The position numbers were made by a program, and so were the translations under genes. DNA of 64,000 nt. It comes from Cinclus cinclus (taxonomy: Eukaryota; Chordata; Aves; Passeriformes; Cinclidae). Within the stretch, counting starts at the first letter, position 1. Each line of letters begins with the position of its first letter. Of the stretch, positions 61,917 to 64,000 are shown one piece after another. Below the pieces are notes generated by a model. That model was given only the letters and a program-made list of their open reading frames with translations. It was not told where the DNA came from and made no database searches. The DNA is taken from positions 21,471,620 through 21,535,619 of the forward strand of contig NC_085046.1 of assembly GCF_963662255.1 (NCBI RefSeq), given 5' to 3'.

Positions 61917-63021
61917 CTTGGGCAAAGCATTTGGCACTGTCCCAAACATCCTTGTCTCTCAGTTGGAGAAGGATGGATTTGATGGAAGGACCACTTGGTG
62001 GATAAGGAATTCAAAGAGTTGCACTCAACAGATCAGTGTTCAAGTGGAGACCAGTGATGAGTGTCTTTCCTCAGGGGTTAATACTGGGACCAGTGTTGCT
62101 TAACATACTTGTTGGCAGCATGGAGAGGAATACCAAGCTGTACAGTGCAGCTGATATGCTCAAGGGAAGGGATGTCATCGAGGGCAGCCTTGACAGGCTG
62201 GAGAGGTGGGGCTATGGAACCTCACAAAGTTCAGCAAGGCCAAGTACAAGGTGCCACACCTAGGTCGGGGCAAATCCAAGTGCATATCAAGGTTAGGTGG
62301 AGAATGGACTGGAAGCAACCTTGCGGAGAACGATTTCGGGATGTTGGACAAGAAGCTTGGCATGACCCAGCAATGTGAGCTTGCAGCCCAGAAAATCTAT
62401 TGTATCCTGGGCTGCATCCAAAGCAGCACGGCCAGCAAAGTGAGGGAGGGGAATCTGCTCCTCTGCTCTGCTCTCCTCTGATCTGCTCTGCCCTGCTCTG
62501 GTGAGACTCCACCTGGAGTGCTGCACCCAGCTCTGGGGTCCCAACATATGAATATGTTGGAGCAAGTCCAGAGGAGGGTCACAGAGATGATCAGAAGGCT
62601 GGAACACCTCTGGTATGAAGACAGGATGAGACAGTTAAGGCTCTTCAGCATGCTTAGAAGAGAAAGTTCTGGAGTGAACTTAAACTTTTTAGTACCTAAA
62701 GGGTCCCCACAAGAATGATGGAGAGGGACTTTTCACCAGGGCCTCTAGGGATAGGATAAAGGAAAATGTTTTTAGACAGAAAGAGACTAGATTTAGATGG
62801 GATATTAGGAAGAAATATTTTACTGTGAGGGTGGTAAGGTGCTGGAACATGTTGTCCAGAGAAGTTATGGATGCCTCATCCCTGGATGCGTTCAGTGTCA
62901 GGCTGGATGGGGCTCTGAGCAACCTGTTCTAGTGGAAAGTGTCCCTGCTCATGGCAGGGCAGCTAGGAATAGAGAATCTTTAAGGCCCCTTCCAATCCAA
63001 ACTGTTCTATGATTCTATGTT
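61917..63021 (+). mobile_element. CR1 LINE, 5'-truncated copy 2 of a tandem pair
   Basis: Starts immediately after the tail of copy 1, inside the RT domain (LGKAFGTVPN, then LVSQLEKDGFDG), and runs to the CR1 tail TGTTCTATGATTCTATG at 63,003-63,019. Blocks in order: GLILGPVLLNILVGSM (about 62,075), DMLKGRDVIEGSLDRLERW, NLTKFSKAKYKVPHLGRG (62,218 on), QCELAAQKIYCILGCI, RVTEMIRRLEHLWYEDRM, and a C-terminal RKKYFTVRVVRCWNM-like stretch (about 62,810-62,850), followed by an intact-looking 3' UTR. A small deletion between VGSM and NTKLY removes the residues that carry the catalytic FADD box. Frames change at least three times. Its 3' half matches a different CR1 subfamily from copy 1, as the inter-domain text differs (LGRG against LGKNNPTHQY). 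Confidence 0.93.
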
Positions 63022-64000
63022 TTAACTTGATGTATATAAAGTATGGAACTTCTGGAAAACAATATGTCACCTTTCTGGACTTTTAGTGTTCCATAACAGA
63101 TGGGATGAGCCACTGACATTTTTTTGAGATTTTTGATTTTTGATTTACCATGATAACCAAATTTGTAATCAGAGTAGCCTTTAAATCTAAGTCCAGACTA
63201 TTCAGCCACTAATTAAGACCTTGAAAAAGTTGGAGGTTATAAGAAAAAGGAAAAGGTAGTGTGACTGTTGATCTTGAAAGCACAGAGAGAAACAGCATAC
63301 TAAGTAGAAGAATCAAAATGAAAATGAGAATAACACAGAACAAAGACAGAAGCTGACTTGGAACAGGTGACAAGTATAATGGACTCCTACTGATGTTGAC
63401 AATATTTTCCATAAACAGTAAAGCTTTATTTCAATTCCCATAGGAAAAGGATAGCATCAAGAGATGGCTTTAAGAAATATCCTTTGAAAGTTTCTCTGGC
63501 ATGAGTAGATCACATTGGATGATGAACCTGTCTGACTTTAAAATCTCCAATAGATAAAAAAACATAGTTTAAAAATAATTGAGCAAATATGTATCAAACA
63601 GTATTACTACACAGTTTTACACATTTTTCTTCAATTTAATTTTTAATGGTCTCTTATTTCACCTCCATAACTGTCCCTCTAGGGATTCCAAAATTAAGAT
63701 AATTAAACTTCTCACAATTTTACCTCAGAAGTGCCTCAAGCGTGCAGTGGTCTGTAACCCAGTACATCTGCAGGGCATCGTGCAGTACTTCCATGAAAGC
63801 AGTCAGACTCATGTGGAAGCTGCATTGCACCTGAACTGAACATACTGCAGGAGTCTTTTTCATTCAGGACAGCTCAACTAGTGAGACCTATTTAAAGTAT
63901 TTTTATATACTCATATACTTTCCGAGTTTGGATAAACAGAGAAATCTGGTGCATGTTAACAATAACTTTGAAAGCTCAGTAATTATCACTAGAAATCATC
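63022..64000. other. Unique A+T-rich DNA, no gene recognised
   Basis: A purine-rich plus-strand stretch at about 63,235-63,370 gives a 67-codon leucine-rich frame on the minus strand, judged a composition artefact. The 86-codon frame at 63,579-63,839 (plus) has no recognisable domain. Nothing else seen to the window end. Confidence 0.45.

Noticed and set aside
1..64000. CRISPR array, operons, tRNA or rRNA genes, interstitial telomere repeats
   Set aside because: No regularly spaced repeats with unique spacers, no T-loop consensus with cloverleaf context, no rRNA blocks and no TTAGGG arrays were seen on reading both strands.

Overview
The window looks like A+T-rich, gene-poor vertebrate nuclear DNA, most likely from a bird. 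The main evidence is that every interspersed repeat I can name, apart from one LTR, is a CR1-type LINE. Several copies end in the octamer-like ATTCTATG/ATTCTGTG tail typical of avian and other archosaur CR1 elements. I saw no recent SINE, no bacterial operon structure, no rRNA and no tRNA. A turtle or crocodilian origin is not strictly excluded. I could not recognise a single exon of a host protein gene on either strand. Open frames outside CR1 are short, mostly A+T-driven or purine-tract artefacts, and resemble no family I know. The window is therefore read as intergenic DNA or the inside of a very long intron.

Layout. 1-3.9 kb: a (CA)n tract at the left edge, then unique DNA. 3.93-4.29 kb: decayed CR1 reverse-transcriptase piece. 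4.3-11.0 kb: unique DNA with one antisense CR1 3' end (8.11-8.25 kb). 11.0-13.05 kb: a compact repeat cluster. It holds a sense CR1 with internal deletions, joined tail to tail to an antisense CR1, and a 500-bp solo LTR sits inside the antisense CR1. The LTR has TG...CA ends, a TATA box, a poly(A) signal and a 6-bp target duplication. 14.0 kb: long (TA)n. 14.1-14.65 kb: purine-biased DNA. 16.8 kb: (GATA)n. 20.15-20.56 kb: an old, divergent CR1 RT piece. 20.6-60.4 kb: about 40 kb of largely unique DNA with one short antisense CR1 end (40.08-40.17 kb), several G+C-richer islands without recognisable genes, and a few notable inverted repeats. The most striking of these is a group of nested stems at 50,764-50,855. 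60.4-63.0 kb: two CR1 copies head to tail, abutting at the tail of the first; both have lost the intact RT catalytic motif. 63.0-64.0 kb: unique DNA.

No genes work together here. The biology that can be read is a retrotransposon history: CR1 waves of different ages, later LTR insertion into CR1 and loss of the provirus interior, and decay by internal deletion. I found no convincing undescribed system. The best candidates for a second look are the three-stem structure near 50.8 kb, the nested LTR, and the tandem CR1 pair.
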